Notes under the pieces: generated by a model
What the model saw: the letters and a program-made list of their open reading frames with translations, nothing else
Told to the model about the DNA's origin: nothing
Databases searched by the model: none
Shown here: positions 53,049 to 61,214 of the stretch, one piece after another
Layout of the letters: every line of letters starts with the position of its first letter
Numbering within the stretch: the first letter of the stretch is position 1
Translations under genes and position numbers: made by a program
Assembly: GCF_023161965.1 (NCBI RefSeq)
Contig: NZ_JALNTY010000001.1
Location: 1 to 64,000 of the forward strand
From: Anaerosoma tenue
GTDB lineage: Bacteria > Actinomycetota > Coriobacteriia > Anaerosomatales > Anaerosomataceae
Reading direction: 5' to 3'
DNA: 64,000 bases

Positions 53049-54517
53049 GGCGTCCACCCCCCGAACGACGGGGCGATGGCGGTGAGCGCCCAGTGGGCCG
53101 GTGATCCGGGAAGACCGGCGGTCACGCCGAACGCGATCGTCAACGCGGCGACCACGACGATCGGCCACATCATGCGGCGATCGCTCTCGGGGCCGGCGGC
53201 CTCAGGGAACTCGCCCGGGCGGATCGATGCAATGAGGATCGGGAACATGTAGCCGATGGCGAGCGCTCCGCTCGATACGTACACGAGGAGCGCCCACACC
53301 GAGCCGCCCTCACTGGCGCCGGCTCCCAACAACCACTTGCTCGCGAATCCCGCCAGGGGCGGGATGCCCGCCAACGCGAACGCTGCTACGGCGAACGACG
53401 CCATCGTCACGGGCATGCGCCGGGCCACACCCGGGAGCTCGCTTACCTTCTTGACGTGGAGCGTCTCGGCGAGACTTCCGGCGGTGAAGAACATCGTGAT
53501 CTTCATGACGGCATGGTGCGCCAGATGCGCCACCGCGCCAGCTGCCGCCAGCGGCGTGCACAGTGCGGTGCCGAGGGTGATGTAGGAGAGTTGCGCGATG
53601 GTGGAGTACGCAAGGCGCTTCTTGAGGTCGTCCTGCCGCAGTGCGATGACCGATGCCACGACGATCGTGACAGCGGCGGCAACGGCGAGCGGGGTGGCAA
53701 CGCCGAGCGAAGTGCTCAGCGCGGGACCATAGAGCTCGTTGACGAGTCGGACGATGCCGAAGACACCCGCCTTCACCACGGCCACCGCGTGCAGTAGCGA
53801 GCTCACCGGAGCCGGGGCGACCATCGCGCCGGGAAGCCATCCATGGAGCGGCATGATGGCGGCCTTCACGCCGAATCCGGCGACCATGAGTCCGAAGATC
53901 ACGCGCAGCTCGGTGGTGCGGCCGGACACCGCATCGAGCGCGCCGCCGGGGGTGAACGGCGTCGACCCCGCGATGGTGGCAAGCCACGCCACACCCACCA
54001 GCAGTGCCGCCCCGCCCCCGAGCGCGTAGTAGAGGTACTTCCGTCCCGCCGCAAGCGCCTCGGGTGTTCCCGAGTGCACGACGAGGGGGTATGTGGTGAG
54101 TGTGAGGATCTCGTAGAAGATGAAGAGGCTCACCGGGTCCTCGGCGAGAGCGACACCGTTGGCGGCGGCTATACACCACGCGAAGAAGCCGAAGAACCGT
54201 GCACGGTCGCGGGCATGCTCCATGTAGCCGATCGCGTACACGAGCGTCACGCCCCAGAGCACCGTGGCCACGGCGGAGAACAGCAGGCCAAGGAGGTCGC
54301 CGCTCACCCCCAGCGTGAAGCCCGGGACGATCGCGATGCGCGAAGCCGCCTCCGCTCCACCCGTGTAGGCGGCGCGAGCCATGAGGAGCACAACAGCCGA
54401 GGATGCCAGGGCGGCACCCAGGTTCACCACGTTGCGGGCGCGCGAACGCTGCTCGCCGAGAAGCAGTGTGGCGACCCCCGCACCGGCGGGAACGAGCACC
54501 GGAAGCCACGCGATCAC
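53045..54517 (-). CDS. Mrp/Mbh antiporter subunit, NuoL/M-like
   Basis: A 490-residue membrane protein with about 14 helices of the proton_antipo_M family. The conserved core reads KAAIMPLHGWLPGAMVAPAP followed by VSSLLHAVAVVKAG, and HHAVMKITMFFTAGSLAE is the second Lys/His helix. The Glu in the EDPVSLFIFYEILTL helix completes the usual channel residues. GTG at 54517 overlaps the upstream stop by four bases. The longer frame upstream is shadow. It stands beside two homologues, so the complex has three candidate ion paths. Confidence 0.88.
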   Translation of the reverse strand: MIAWLPVLVPAGAGVATLLLGEQRSRARNVVNLGAALASSAVVLLMARAAYTGGAEAASRIAIVPGFTLGVSGDLLGLLFSAVATVLWGVTLVYAIGYMEHARDRARFFGFFAWCIAAANGVALAEDPVSLFIFYEILTLTTYPLVVHSGTPEALAAGRKYLYYALGGGAALLVGVAWLATIAGSTPFTPGGALDAVSGRTTELRVIFGLMVAGFGVKAAIMPLHGWLPGAMVAPAPVSSLLHAVAVVKAGVFGIVRLVNELYGPALSTSLGVATPLAVAAAVTIVVASVIALRQDDLKKRLAYSTIAQLSYITLGTALCTPLAAAGAVAHLAHHAVMKITMFFTAGSLAETLHVKKVSELPGVARRMPVTMASFAVAAFALAGIPPLAGFASKWLLGAGASEGGSVWALLVYVSSGALAIGYMFPILIASIRPGEFPEAAGPESDRRMMWPIVVVAALTIAFGVTAGLPGSPAHWALTAIAPSFGGWTP

Positions 54518-55998
54518 GGCGTCACCCCCTGGCCCAGAACGAGCACGCTGGCGTTGACGAGCTCGGTGACGAGCGGGCTTGCCAGTACGAGCAGCGCTGC
54601 TCCCGCCGCAAGCGAGAGGGGCACCCACTCTGTGCGTATCGCGCCGGACGGCGGGTTCAACGCCGCGGGGGAGTCGCGCAGCAGCACGCCGAGAAGGCGG
54701 AACATGTACGCGGCCGCAAGCAGTCCGCCGGTCACCAGCACCAGCGCCCACCACCACTGACCAGCCGAGAGCGCCGCCGAGACCAGCATCCACTTGGCCG
54801 CGAAACCGCCGCTCGGCGGTAGGCCCATCATCGTGACGCCTGCGAGCGCCAGCGTCATCACCAGCACCGGGGCGGAACGGGCGGCCCCCGCCATCTCGTC
54901 GATCCTCTCATAGCCGAAGCGCGACGCGAGACTGCCCGCTGCGAGGAAGAAGCCCGACTTGGCGAGAGCATGCGTGATCGCATGGAACAGAGCGCCACCA
55001 AGAGCAAGCAGGAAGACATCGGTGCCAGCCCGAGCCAGCGGGAAGACGATGAACAAGTAGCCGATCTGCGCGACTGTGGAGTAGGCGACGAGCTGCTTTA
55101 TGCGGGTCTGCACGAGCGCTTGCAGCGAACCCCAGATGATCGCGGTCGCCCCCAGGACGCCGAGCACGATGTCGACGCCGGGCAGGAATCCAGGGGGTGC
55201 GACACTGATCATCAGGCGCAGGATCGTGTAATAGGATCCCTTGACGACGAGGGCCGACAGCACCGCGCTCACCGGGGAGGGAGCCGAGCCATGCGCCGAG
55301 GGCAGCCAGAAGTGCGCGGGCACGAGGGCGGTCTTGAGCAGTAGCGCCGCGACCATGAGCGAGAGTCCGGTGGCCGCAGCGGGGTCAGGCACGAGGGTCG
55401 AGCGGAGTATAGCCATATCGAGACTACCGGTGGCCGAGTAGACGATCGCCACGCCCAAGAGATAGGTCATGGCGGCGAGCATGCTGGAGAAGAGGTAGCG
55501 TGCGCCCGCACGCAGCGCCCGCGAGCCGCCGTTGAGCGTCACCAGGGCGACCGCGGAGATGCCCACGAGTTCAAGGCACACATATACGTTGAAGATGTCG
55601 CCTGTGAGGAACAGGGCGTTCAGGGAAGTCCACATGAACAGCCACAGCGTCCAGAACATGCCGTGACCGTACACGCTCGCCCGGGGTCCCCGGAAGTAGT
55701 CGGTGGCATAGACGGTGACGGCAAGGCCCACGACAGCGCTCAACAGCACGAAGAGCGCCGAGGCTCCATCGGCCACGAGGTCGATGCCTACGGGCGCGCC
55801 CCAGCCGCCGATCTCGTAGCGGAAGGGCCCCACCGCGAGCACCCGTACGACGAGGCCGATCGAGAGCCCGAGTATCGTGAGGCCGGTCAGGACCGCGACG
55901 ACCGGGTCACGCCGCCGCTCGGTGACGAACGTGAGTGAGGCTCCCGCAAGAGGGGTCATGACCAGGAGTGCCGGTAGGTGGTGGGCGATGCTCATCAC
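54514..55998 (-). CDS. mrpD: Mrp/Mbh antiporter subunit MrpD (NuoN-like)
   Basis: A 494-residue membrane protein with about 14 helices, closest to MrpD/MbhH. Channel residues are in NALFLTGDIFNVYVCLELVG (Glu), LLKTALVPAHFWLPSAHGSA with PSPVSAVLSALVVKG, and HAITHALAKSGFFLAAG. It would be a proton or Na+ pathway of the multi-subunit antiporter. ATG at 55998 (or the next codon) overlaps the MrpC stop by four bases. Confidence 0.92.
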   Translation of the reverse strand: MMSIAHHLPALLVMTPLAGASLTFVTERRRDPVVAVLTGLTILGLSIGLVVRVLAVGPFRYEIGGWGAPVGIDLVADGASALFVLLSAVVGLAVTVYATDYFRGPRASVYGHGMFWTLWLFMWTSLNALFLTGDIFNVYVCLELVGISAVALVTLNGGSRALRAGARYLFSSMLAAMTYLLGVAIVYSATGSLDMAILRSTLVPDPAAATGLSLMVAALLLKTALVPAHFWLPSAHGSAPSPVSAVLSALVVKGSYYTILRLMISVAPPGFLPGVDIVLGVLGATAIIWGSLQALVQTRIKQLVAYSTVAQIGYLFIVFPLARAGTDVFLLALGGALFHAITHALAKSGFFLAAGSLASRFGYERIDEMAGAARSAPVLVMTLALAGVTMMGLPPSGGFAAKWMLVSAALSAGQWWWALVLVTGGLLAAAYMFRLLGVLLRDSPAALNPPSGAIRTEWVPLSLAAGAALLVLASPLVTELVNASVLVLGQGVTP

Positions 55999-56309
55999 GC
56001 ATCAGCCTCCGGCGGGTCGTCATCGAGGGTGGTCAGCCCTGTGACGGTGTAGTACCGCTTGACGATGGCCAGGCCGAGGGCGGTGAGCGCCACCGTGACG
56101 ACGATGCCGGTGAGCACCATCGCCTGGGGCACGGGGTCGGGTCGCCCCTGTGCGCGGTTGCCGAGACCGATGAGTATCAGGAAGACGCCGCTTCCCATCA
56201 GGTTGGCGGCGACCACCTTGTGCAGGAGATGCGGCCTCGCGAGCATGCCGTAGACGCCGATCGAGAAGATGAGCGCGCCACCGAGGCCGTACACGAGGTA
56301 GTGGTTCAT
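55995..56309 (-). CDS. mrpC: Mrp antiporter subunit MrpC (NuoK-like)
   Basis: A 104-residue three-helix membrane protein of the MrpC/NuoK type: YGLGGALIFSIGVYGMLARP, LLHKVVAANLMGSGVFLILIG and the DPVPQAMVLTGIVVTVALTAL helix ending before an acidic tail. The DPVPQAMVLTGIVV motif is diagnostic. ATG at 56309 overlaps the preceding gene by four bases. Confidence 0.95.
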   Translation of the reverse strand: MNHYLVYGLGGALIFSIGVYGMLARPHLLHKVVAANLMGSGVFLILIGLGNRAQGRPDPVPQAMVLTGIVVTVALTALGLAIVKRYYTVTGLTTLDDDPPEADA

Positions 56310-57250
56310 GCGATCCCACCGTCCGGACCCGGCGAGGCGGAGGCGATGAAGAGGCTCACCAGGCTCGCCCCGATGGACAGTGTCAGCCAGGTCTCCATCG
56401 CGAGGATCAGTGTCTTCCGGGTCTCGTCGGGGTACTGGAGCAGCGTCCCGCCCAGGAACAGCGGATACAGGGCGATCGCGATGAATACGAGCAGCCCCAC
56501 AGTCAGCGAGAGGCGGACCACGCGCCGCCCCGCCCACCGGGGGGATGCGAAGCCCGAGAGCGCGAGAAGGATCCCCGCTGCCCCCAGGACCGCTCCCGCC
56601 TGGAACGCTCCTCCCGGCTCGGACGAGCCGATCCACACGAGGTGGCCGGCGATCAGGAGCATGAAGGGAGTGACGATGCGGGTGAACGAGCCCAGGAGGG
56701 GGCCAGCGAAGCCGGCGAGGCGACGGCCAAGGATGTCGGGCGCGTCGCGAAGCGAGAAGACGGCCACCGTGGCGAGCATCAGCACCGCGATCTCAAGCAG
56801 CGTGTCATAGCCCCGGAAGTCGAGCAGCACCGCGGTGACCACGTTCTTGATCCCGCTGTCCTCGGCTCCCGCCGTCATGAGGGGCGCGAGACCGTCCGCC
56901 TCGGCAGGCAGGTTCACAACGAGCAGGGCGAGCACGAAGAACACGATAACGCTTGCGAGAAGCGGTAGAGGGGCGACGCCGCGCCTGACGTGACGTTCCG
57001 GGATCGGCCCCGGCGTACGTTGGCGGAGATGGCCTGCGGCGTCGAGCAGGATGACGCCTGTGACCCCTGCGCCGATGGCCGCTTCAGCGAGTGCGACGTC
57101 AGGTGCGCCGAGGCGCACCCAGCCGAGTGCCATGAACAGTCCGAATACCACGAACATGACCACCGACTTGTACACTCCGCGTGGCGACAGCGAGCCGAGG
57201 GCGATCCATACGATCACGGCCATGAGCATGATGTCGAAGACGAGCATCAT
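56306..57250 (-). CDS. mrpB: Fused MbhD-MbhE-MrpB antiporter subunit
   Basis: A 314-residue membrane protein made of three Mrp/Mbh parts. Residues ~1-75 match DUF4040/MbhD (GWVRLGAPDVALAEAAIGAG), ~90-180 match MbhE (AEDSGIKNVVTAVLLDFRG, YDTLLEIAVL), and ~185-314 match MrpB/MbhF (IVTPFMLLIAGHLVW, SEPGGAFQAGAVLGA). The first two parts are normally the C-terminal end of MrpA. Here they are joined to MrpB and separated from the NuoL-like part encoded downstream. It overlaps its neighbours by four bases on both sides. Confidence 0.9.
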   Translation of the reverse strand: MMLVFDIMLMAVIVWIALGSLSPRGVYKSVVMFVVFGLFMALGWVRLGAPDVALAEAAIGAGVTGVILLDAAGHLRQRTPGPIPERHVRRGVAPLPLLASVIVFFVLALLVVNLPAEADGLAPLMTAGAEDSGIKNVVTAVLLDFRGYDTLLEIAVLMLATVAVFSLRDAPDILGRRLAGFAGPLLGSFTRIVTPFMLLIAGHLVWIGSSEPGGAFQAGAVLGAAGILLALSGFASPRWAGRRVVRLSLTVGLLVFIAIALYPLFLGGTLLQYPDETRKTLILAMETWLTLSIGASLVSLFIASASPGPDGGIA

Positions 57251-57564
57251 GAGGTCTCACGCACCCAGGGCTGGATGCCCTTCTCGCGCGCCGCGCTGGC
57301 AACGAGATGGCAGGCGGTCGCGCCGGTGAACACGATGAGCAGCCACACGACGAACAGTTTCGCCGCGGCGGTCCATGAACCGGAGCGGAGCGCCAATCCA
57401 ACGACCAAGAGGCCGAGGCCGAGGTTGTCGGCCTTGGTGAGGGCGTGGAGGCGCGTGAAGACGTCGGGGAACCTGACGAGACCTACCGATCCGGCGACGA
57501 AGAAGAACCCGCTTCCGATGAAAGCGAGCACGCTCACGGTGTCCAGGACGGTCTGGATGCTCAT
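57247..57564 (-). CDS. mrpG: Mrp antiporter subunit MrpG
   Basis: A 105-residue three-helix membrane protein: VSVLAFIGSGFFFVAGSVGLVRFPDVFTRLHA is split over helix 1 and the signature loop; RFPDVFTRLHALTKADNLG is the MrpG hallmark. The last helices include LFVVWLLIVFTGATACHLVA. The start at 57564 overlaps mrpF by four bases. Confidence 0.95.
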   Translation of the reverse strand: MSIQTVLDTVSVLAFIGSGFFFVAGSVGLVRFPDVFTRLHALTKADNLGLGLLVVGLALRSGSWTAAAKLFVVWLLIVFTGATACHLVASAAREKGIQPWVRETS

Positions 57565-57821
57565 TCGTCAGGCCCCCAGGCGCGCTTCACGAAAGCAACA
57601 GTCGTGAGTGCTCCGAGGAGTGCGAACACGAGCGCCACGTCGTAGAGGCTATGGATGCCCTCGATCTCTGCGAGGAGCAGCGTGAGGGCGGTCCCCGAAG
57701 TGCCGAACAGCATCGGTGCGAGCATGCGGTCTGCGGCTGTGGGCCCTCGCTCGATACGGTAGATGCCGAGCGCCACGCTGGCGATGAGCACTATGGCGAG
57801 GATCTCGAGCGTCATCTTCAT
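57561..57821 (-). CDS. mrpF: Mrp antiporter subunit MrpF
   Basis: An 86-residue three-helix membrane protein with RIERGPTAADRMLAPMLFG after helix 1, the MrpF signature, and YDVALVFALLGALTTVAF in the last helix. ATG at 57821 overlaps mrpE by four bases; an in-frame ATG two codons later is an alternative. A long frame upstream is shadow of mrpE. Confidence 0.94.
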   Translation of the reverse strand: MKMTLEILAIVLIASVALGIYRIERGPTAADRMLAPMLFGTSGTALTLLLAEIEGIHSLYDVALVFALLGALTTVAFVKRAWGPDE

Positions 57822-58351
57822 GCGAGATCCTCGATAGTCCGCGGTGCGAGTGTCTGCCCGAACACCGCGCCCACGCGGTCCTCCAGGGCGATGAGTCCCT
57901 CGATCGATCTCGCGCACATGTCCAGCATATGGACCTCGAGCCGGTCGCCGTCCATGCGAGCGCTTAGTGTGCCCGGCAACAGGCTGATCGTATCTGCGAA
58001 CAGGACCCGCGCCGGCCTGCCGGTGATCCGGATCGGATACCAGATGCACCCGGGATCGAGCGGAAGGGAGGGGCGCAGCGCCCGCGCGGCCACATCGATG
58101 CCCCCGAGGACCGATTGGACGACGAAGAAACCGATGTAGCGCAGCGTTCCCCGGACACTGATGCGTGGCATGTCGCTGCGTATGAGCGCAGTGGAGAGCA
58201 CTGCTGCGAGCACGGCGAACGGAACGCCCATGACGAGCGAGCCGAGATCGGCCTCGCTGACGATGATCCACGCCAGAACGAACCACGCCGTACGGAGCAG
58301 TATCCGCCGTACGGTGGTCGCAGTGGTCATGGATGCGGTTCTCTGCTGCAT
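57818..58351 (-). CDS. mrpE: Mrp antiporter subunit MrpE
   Basis: A 177-residue MrpE, the first gene of the antiporter operon. Two N-terminal helices (about 15-60) and a third (about 68-88, GTLRYIGFFVVQSVLGGIDVA) are followed by a cytoplasmic domain with the family features ADTISLLPGTLSARMDGDRLEV, split across two strands, and HMLD. The start is ATG 58351 after AGGGACG, or ATG 58330. No clear promoter was seen upstream. Confidence 0.92.
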   Translation of the reverse strand: MQQRTASMTTATTVRRILLRTAWFVLAWIIVSEADLGSLVMGVPFAVLAAVLSTALIRSDMPRISVRGTLRYIGFFVVQSVLGGIDVAARALRPSLPLDPGCIWYPIRITGRPARVLFADTISLLPGTLSARMDGDRLEVHMLDMCARSIEGLIALEDRVGAVFGQTLAPRTIEDLA

Positions 58352-58476
58352 CGTCCCTGTTCTACGCGGTCGCCCTGGCGATAGTGCGCATCATGATAAC
58401 GCACCGACCGCCGCCATCATCAGGCCTGAAGCACGACGGGCCCACCCGGTTGTCCGGACAGGCCCGTTGTCAGGTC

Positions 58477-58550
58477 TGGAGGCGACGCCCGGATTCGAAC
58501 CGGGGATAAGGGCTTTGCAGGCCCCTGCCTTGCCACTTGGCCACGTCGCC
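58477..58550 (-). tRNA. tRNA-Cys (anticodon GCA)
   Basis: A 74-base tRNA with CCA encoded. Acceptor stem GGCGACG/CGTCGCC, U discriminator as expected for Cys, anticodon loop CTGCAAA with GCA at 58518-58516, T-arm GGTTCGAATCC. Confidence 0.96.
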
Positions 58551-58639
58551 GTTCAAAAGGAGCAGTCGATCCGTTGTCAAAGAAGGTCGGCCACGTGGGC
58601 CATCATACCTGCCCTTCGGGCCGACCTCCGAGGTGTCGA

Positions 58640-58715
58640 TGGAGCGGACGACGGGATTCGAACCCGCGACCCCAACCTTGGCAAGGTTGTGCTCTACCAA
58701 CTGAGCCACGTCCGC
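58640..58715 (-). tRNA. tRNA-Gly (anticodon GCC)
   Basis: A 76-base tRNA with CCA encoded. Acceptor stem GCGGACG/CGTCCGC, anticodon stem CAACC/GGTTG around TTGCCAA, giving GCC at 58682-58680, T-arm GGTTCGAATCC. Confidence 0.96.
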
Positions 58716-58828
58716 GCGCAGGGGGTAGACTACCACGGACGAGAATCGGCGTGCAACAGCCTTGATAGAGGGGGCTAGCGCATCGCTCGCCGACTGCTAC
58801 AATAGGCGTCGCTGTTCGCAGCTACCAT

Positions 58829-58903
58829 GGGCGCTTAGCTCAGGGGGAGAGCACTTCCTTGACGCGGAAGGGGTCAGAGGTTCAAATCCTCTAGCGCCCA
58901 CCA
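58829..58903 (+). tRNA. tRNA-Val (anticodon GAC), likely attachment site
   Basis: A 75-base tRNA with CCA encoded. Acceptor stem GGGCGCT/AGCGCCC, anticodon stem CTTCC/GGAAG around TTGACGC, giving GAC at 58861-58863. An integrase gene ends 110 bases downstream and points toward it, so the 3' half of this tRNA is the probable attachment core, which should be repeated at the far end of the element outside the window. Confidence 0.96.
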
Positions 58904-58972
58904 TGGAAACCGCAGGTGAGGGGCCGTTTTTCGGGAAACCGGGGACCGGCCTCTCACTCGTTTTCGGGCCCT

Positions 58973-58994
58973 GTGTAGCCACCCGTGTAGCCAC
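58973..58994. repeat. Direct repeat near the attachment end
   Basis: GTGTAGCCAC occurs at 58973-58982 and 58985-58994, 12 bases apart, between the tRNA-Val 3' end and the integrase stop. It is a candidate pair of integrase arm-binding sites. Just upstream, GAGGGGCCG and CGGCCTCTC (about 58918-58954) could form a hairpin. Confidence 0.6.
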
Positions 58995-59012
58995 TGCTCA
59001 TCCTCCCTTCGT

Positions 59013-60152
59013 TCAGAGCCCGATCGCCGCGGCGCTGGCCGTCACGGCGGCCCGTGCCACCTCGGCGCTCACGTGCCCGTACACGTCCGCCGTGATGCGG
59101 ATATCAGCATGCCCCAGAAGCTCGCTCACGGCTTTCAGATTGACGCCGTTCTCGAGCCACATGGTGGCCGCCGAGTGCCTGAGCGTGTGCACTGTAGCGC
59201 CCTCCACGCCGGCGTGCTCCGCGGCCGTCGTGAGCGCTCTCAGGACGTTCCGCGGCTCGAAAGGCGTGCCGCAGGGCGTCGTGAACACGTATCCGCCTTC
59301 TTGCCAGATGTTCGCGGCCCTCAGGCGCTCCTCGAGCTGCTTCTTGCGGGTGTCCTTCAGCAGACGCACCATCCCGGGCGACAGCGCGAGCACGCGGCGG
59401 CTCTTGGCCGTCTTCGGCTCTGTGACCACGAGCTCGCCGTCGATCCGCGCGAGCGTGCCCCGCACGTGCACTGTCCCGGCGTCGAGATCCACGTCGGCCC
59501 ACCTGAGCGCGAGCGCCTCGCCCCGCCTGAGGCCGAGCGCCGCGATCGTGGCAAGCACCGCGTAGTACCGGGTGCGGCGTGCCGCTTCGAGGATCCGCCT
59601 CGTCTCGTCCTGCGAGAGGAAGCGGGCCTCCTTGCGGGCCACCTTCGGCTGGGCGATCGCTGCCGCCGGATTGCGGGCCATGAGCCCGTCACGTACCGCA
59701 TCGGCGAGCGCCATGCGCAGCACGTTGAACACGCGTTGCACGGTCGCCTCGGAGAGGCCCCGCGCCCGGAGGGCGATGATGAGCCGCTCCACGTCGGCCG
59801 GCCTGAGCCTTTCCAGGCTGACGGCACCGATAGCGCCCGCCTCGAGGTGCCGCTTCGCGAGGCATCCGTAGTTCGCCTTGGTGGTCGCCTTCCGGCTGGA
59901 GGCCGCGAGCGTGGTCTGCCGCCACTCGGCGAGCCACTGCGCGACCGTGGCCGATGAATCACGGACGGGCCCACCGCCGTCGATGCGGTCCCGCGCTGCC
60001 TTCATCTTGGCGCGGGCCTCGGTCTTGGTCCTGCCGTAGAACGTCTTGCGCCCACGTTCGCCGGTGGTGGGGTCCTCGTAGCGGAGAGACGCGCACCACT
60101 TGCCGTCGCCGCGCTGGTACAGACTGCCCTCACCGTTCGCTCTCTTGCCCAT
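59013..60152 (-). CDS. int: Tyrosine recombinase/integrase
   Basis: A 379-residue phage-type integrase. An N-terminal arm-binding domain (GSLYQRGDGKWCASLRYED) is followed by a core-binding SAM-like domain (about 65-155) and the catalytic domain. Active-site residues: Arg in ALGLRRGEAL, His-x-x-Arg in HTLRHSAATM, His in LLGHADIRIT and the nucleophile Tyr in ADVYGH near residue 362. ATG at 60152 with GGGAGG eight bases upstream is the start. Its 5' end overlaps the upstream unknown gene by 23 bases, so the two are probably expressed together. Confidence 0.95.
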   Translation of the reverse strand: MGKRANGEGSLYQRGDGKWCASLRYEDPTTGERGRKTFYGRTKTEARAKMKAARDRIDGGGPVRDSSATVAQWLAEWRQTTLAASSRKATTKANYGCLAKRHLEAGAIGAVSLERLRPADVERLIIALRARGLSEATVQRVFNVLRMALADAVRDGLMARNPAAAIAQPKVARKEARFLSQDETRRILEAARRTRYYAVLATIAALGLRRGEALALRWADVDLDAGTVHVRGTLARIDGELVVTEPKTAKSRRVLALSPGMVRLLKDTRKKQLEERLRAANIWQEGGYVFTTPCGTPFEPRNVLRALTTAAEHAGVEGATVHTLRHSAATMWLENGVNLKAVSELLGHADIRITADVYGHVSAEVARAAVTASAAAIGL

Positions 60153-60963
60153 TCGTTTCACCTCCCTTGTGATCTAAGTAGTTCCGCAGTCTGTCGACAT
60201 CAGATTCCGTCAACCAAGACAGCGAATCAGAGAGATCTCGGAGCTGATCAAGGAACCAGGGCCGCCACGACTCCCGGAATCTCAGATCGTAGTACCAGCG
60301 CAGCCCCTTCTCGTCCCCGGTAAGTGTCTTCGCGGCCTTCTGAAACGCGTTCTGAAGCTTCAGCGCATCCCGGTAGCTCCACTCCGGATATCGTGCATTC
60401 CACACCTCAGTACGCTCCCTCCACGTGCTCCCTGGTGCCGCCTCTAAACAGACGAATCTCACCAGCGCGAGCTTACGATCACCCAGAGACCTTCGGGTCT
60501 TGATGTCGGTGGCGGCGCGGAGACGTGGCCATGCTTTCTGCAGCTTGGAGTACATCGCCTGCAGCGACAGCCGATCGTCGAATCTAATAGTGACCCATCC
60601 GTGAGGCGGGATTACGCCAGCGAAATGGAGCCAGATGCCGTGTGCTGGCTCGTGCTCCACTACAAAGGTGGGTTCAGGAGCGAACTCCGATTCGTAGTCA
60701 CCGCGCGCGCGCTCAAGGTCATGCAGCAGCCGCCACTGTGGATCCACGTCTCCGAGATCCTGCGTATCCACTACGCGCGAGGGGAGAGGGGCGTTACCAC
60801 GGAACGCATCCAGAACACGTCGCGCCAGCTTCAGGGCTGCTGCGCGCGCGTCATCACTCTTCGCTTGCTCGAGCAAAGCCACGAGACCAGCTTCGGCCAA
60901 GAAGACACGTTCACGTGGTGAACGACAGTCCAGCGCGGACCACAACGCATCCGATGTTCCCAC
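60130..60963 (-). CDS. Unknown mobile-element protein
   Basis: A 277-residue soluble protein, not recognised. The first ~65 residues are helical and Ala/Leu-rich (LVALLEQAKSDDARAAALKLA), the middle has beta-type patterns (GIWLHFAGVIPPHGWVTIRF), and the rest is rich in Trp, Arg and Leu with RWYYDLRFRESWRPWFLDQL split across two helices. GTG at 60963 has GGGAGG nine bases upstream. It precedes and overlaps int. It may be a defence or immunity cargo gene, but nothing proves that. Confidence 0.55.
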   Translation of the reverse strand: MGTSDALWSALDCRSPRERVFLAEAGLVALLEQAKSDDARAAALKLARRVLDAFRGNAPLPSRVVDTQDLGDVDPQWRLLHDLERARGDYESEFAPEPTFVVEHEPAHGIWLHFAGVIPPHGWVTIRFDDRLSLQAMYSKLQKAWPRLRAATDIKTRRSLGDRKLALVRFVCLEAAPGSTWRERTEVWNARYPEWSYRDALKLQNAFQKAAKTLTGDEKGLRWYYDLRFRESWRPWFLDQLRDLSDSLSWLTESDVDRLRNYLDHKGGETNGQESER

Positions 60964-61034
60964 TTTGCACACCTCCCAATGGAAACAATACGCTCATACG
61001 TAGAAACACGTCAAGCGGAAGGGAGACGACAAGC

Positions 61035-61214
61035 ATGGACAGTAGGCTACTAAGTGTGGACGAGGCCCAGAAAGCGCTGGGCGTGCACAGGTCGACGCTA
61101 TACGAGCTCATGAGGAGTGGCGACATCGAGTCGGTGAGGATCGGCCGGCGCCGCCTCATCCCGGTACAGACGATCGAGGCGTTCATCGAGGGCCTACGGG
61201 CGGTGGCGCGATGA
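61035..61214 (+). CDS. Excisionase-like helix-turn-helix protein
   Basis: A 59-residue MerR-type (HTH_17) winged helix protein: LLSVDEAQKALGVHRSTLYE forms the helix-turn-helix and VRIGRRRLIPVQTIEAFI the wing and last helix. Such proteins act as excisionases or early regulators on integrated elements. ATG 61035 follows GGGAGACGAC. It is divergent from the int operon with a 71-base gap, and the ATPase gene overlaps its stop by four bases. Confidence 0.85.
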   Translation: MDSRLLSVDEAQKALGVHRSTLYELMRSGDIESVRIGRRRLIPVQTIEAFIEGLRAVAR

